Assembly (NCBI RefSeq): GCF_013870515.1 | Contig: NZ_JACBXA010000027.1 | Location: 1 to 42,456, forward strand | Length of the DNA: 42,456 nt | Source of the DNA: Streptomyces albidus (ex Kaewkla and Franco 2022) | GTDB lineage: Bacteria > Actinomycetota > Actinomycetes > Streptomycetales > Streptomycetaceae | Direction: 5' to 3' | Shown: piece after piece, positions 41,346 to 42,456 of the stretch | Numbering within the stretch: the first letter of the stretch is position 1 | Layout of the letters: each line of letters begins with the position of its first letter | Position numbers and translations under genes: made by a program | Notes under the pieces: generated by a model | Told to the model about the DNA's origin: nothing | The model's database searches: none | Seen by the model: only the letters and a program-made list of their open reading frames with translations

Positions 41346-42194
41346 TCAGGCCTTGGCGCGGCGGACGTCGATGTTGCCGTGCCTCGTACGGGCGCGGACC
41401 TTGACGGTGTCCTCGGCCTCCTCCGGCGCCTCGGACGCGGTGAGCGTGTTGCGCACCTGGCCGGAGGTGGAGCTGACGTCCAGCCAGGCGGCCGTGCCCT
41501 CGCGGATGCCGACGTCGATGGCGCCGTAGGAGGTCTCCAACTGGACGGTGCCGCGGGCCACTTCGTCCACGCGCAGGGTGCCGTGGGCGGTGGTGGCCGT
41601 GACCGAGTCCTCGGCGCGCCCGATCGCGATGTCGCCGTTGGCACCGCTCACCCGCAGCTCGCCCGTCGCGGCGCCGACGGTCGTGGTGCCGTGCGAGTTC
41701 TTCAGGACGCCGGGCCCGTCGACGAGGCCGACGCGCAGGCTGCCGGAGCTGGTGGTGATCTCCGCCGTGCCCTCGACCCGGTCCACGGTGATCGAGCCGT
41801 GCGACGCCTTCAGCTGCAGCGGACCTGTCGTCTCGAGGCGGACGTCGCCGGACGAGGTCTTCACGCGGACCTCTCCGAGCCGGCCCTCGCCGAGCACCTG
41901 GGCCCAGGCACCGGTCATGTCGATGCGCGAGCCCGTGGGCAGTTCGACCGTCACGTCGACGGTGCCGGTGCGCCCGAGGCCGAGCAGATTGGCCTTGGGC
42001 GTCCTGACGTTCAGTACGCCGCTCACGCAGGTGACCTCGGTCTGGTCGGCCGCTCGTACGTCAAGGTCCTTCTTCGCGTCGCGAGGCCGAACCTCGACGA
42101 CGGTGTCGAGGCGGTCGCCCGCGGTGAACTGGATGGAACCGGCCTCCACATGCGCGGTGGCCGAGATCGGTTCGGGGGTGTCGAAAGTAGGCAT
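41346..42194 (-). CDS. DUF4097 family beta-strand repeat protein
   Basis: 282 residues made of repeated short strands with alternating S/T-SG and HG turns: VKTSSGDVRLETTG, LKASHGSITVDRVEG, TTSSGSLRVGLVDG, LKNSHGTTTVGAATG, TTAHGTLRVDEV. This is the DUF4097 (adhesin-like/LiaG-like) beta-solenoid. There is no signal peptide or membrane helix. GAGGACGGGA precedes ATG 42194. Genes of this family often sit beside DrrA/DrrB-type exporters in actinobacteria; it is probably a cytoplasmic partner or sensor, by inference. The ABC ATPase starts 67 bp downstream. Confidence 0.92.
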   Translation of the reverse strand: MPTFDTPEPISATAHVEAGSIQFTAGDRLDTVVEVRPRDAKKDLDVRAADQTEVTCVSGVLNVRTPKANLLGLGRTGTVDVTVELPTGSRIDMTGAWAQVLGEGRLGEVRVKTSSGDVRLETTGPLQLKASHGSITVDRVEGTAEITTSSGSLRVGLVDGPGVLKNSHGTTTVGAATGELRVSGANGDIAIGRAEDSVTATTAHGTLRVDEVARGTVQLETSYGAIDVGIREGTAAWLDVSSTSGQVRNTLTASEAPEEAEDTVKVRARTRHGNIDVRRAKA

Positions 42195-42288
42195 GGCTGT
42201 CCCGTCCTCATGGGTCTTCAGGGCGTCCCCGCTGGTGGGACGTGGTGTGAGTGAAGTGGTGGGGTGAAGTGGTGCGGGCGAGGCGCGG

Positions 42289-42456
42289 TCAGCGCACCCA
42301 GCCCGTGAAGTTCTGTCCGATGGTCTGCGTCTTCTGCGTCGTGCGCGGCCGCGTGCCGCCGTCGACCGCCGCCGACACGGCCCGGACCAGCCACGCGTTG
42401 ACCGACAGGCCCTCGCGACTCGCGGCCTCCTCGGCACGCGCCTTGAGGTGGGCGGG
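42289..42456 (-). CDS. RHH/HicB-like DNA-binding protein, C-terminal part
   Basis: The last 55 residues of a gene entering from the right edge. AHLKARAEEAASREGLSVNA followed by WLVRAVSAAV is the ribbon-helix-helix dimerisation and DNA-binding unit of HicB-type antitoxins and Arc-like regulators. A Thr/Arg-rich tail ends in NFTGWVR. It is 94 bp upstream of the DUF4097 gene in the same direction, so it is probably the regulator of the DUF4097-DrrA-DrrB operon rather than half of a toxin-antitoxin pair. No toxin gene is visible. Confidence 0.8.
   Translation of the reverse strand, partial: PAHLKARAEEAASREGLSVNAWLVRAVSAAVDGGTRPRTTQKTQTIGQNFTGWVR

Noticed and set aside
42289..42456. Calling the right-edge RHH protein part of a HicAB toxin-antitoxin system
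   Set aside because: No HicA-like toxin is visible, and it heads a DUF4097-ABC operon; a regulator is more likely.

Overview
The window is very GC-rich, with strong G/C third-position bias, GTG and TTG starts, 4-bp stop/start overlaps, DmdR-type iron boxes and small actinobacterial families (DUF2470, DUF4097, DUF1707). All of this points to a Streptomyces or close relative. It looks like an ordinary chromosomal accessory region. There is one transposase relic, and no rRNA, tRNA, CRISPR array or phage module was seen.

Layout. (1) 0.65-9.6 kb: an aerobic benzoyl-CoA 'box' pathway. A minus-strand operon carries boxC, benzoate-CoA ligase, an NADPH:ferredoxin reductase, a 7Fe ferredoxin, an amidohydrolase and a hexapeptide-repeat protein. 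boxB is a separate minus-strand gene, and a PaaX-type regulator lies between them on the plus strand. No fused BoxA reductase and no BoxD dehydrogenase are present; the separate ferredoxin and reductase probably replace BoxA. boxB and boxC share a 20-bp element overlapping the -35 region. (2) 9.7-11.3 kb: an M23 peptidase-like protein and a secreted protein of unknown function. (3) 11.6-19.5 kb: an NRPS-independent siderophore locus with a FhuF-like reductase, an ATP-grasp ligase, two IucA/IucC synthetases, a PLP decarboxylase and a siderophore-interacting flavoprotein, governed by three iron boxes. (4) 19.6-24.6 kb: assorted single genes (DHFR-like reductase, PIG-L deacetylase with a CBM9-like domain, small membrane protein, methyltransferase, APH(6)-like kinase). 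(5) 24.6-26 kb: an IS630-type transposase relic beside the 5' stump of a lost siderophore-interacting-protein gene, which faces a DUF2470 gene across a perfect palindromic iron box. (6) 26.3-28.8 kb: a two-HTH regulator divergent from a cytochrome P450 and its 3Fe-4S ferredoxin, followed by a large inverted repeat. (7) 29.8-37.9 kb: the potassium ATPase locus, a 27-codon ORF then kdpF-A-B-C, a strong hairpin, kdpE and kdpD. (8) 37.9-42.5 kb: CorA, and an RHH protein - DUF4097 - DrrA/DrrB-type ABC transporter operon that runs off the right edge.

The two most novel-looking systems are the box operon with its split electron-transfer module and shared promoter element, and the ATP-grasp/NIS siderophore locus, which has no hydroxylase and so should make a carboxylate-type chelator. 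Functions are assigned from motifs recognised by eye. No database search was run.
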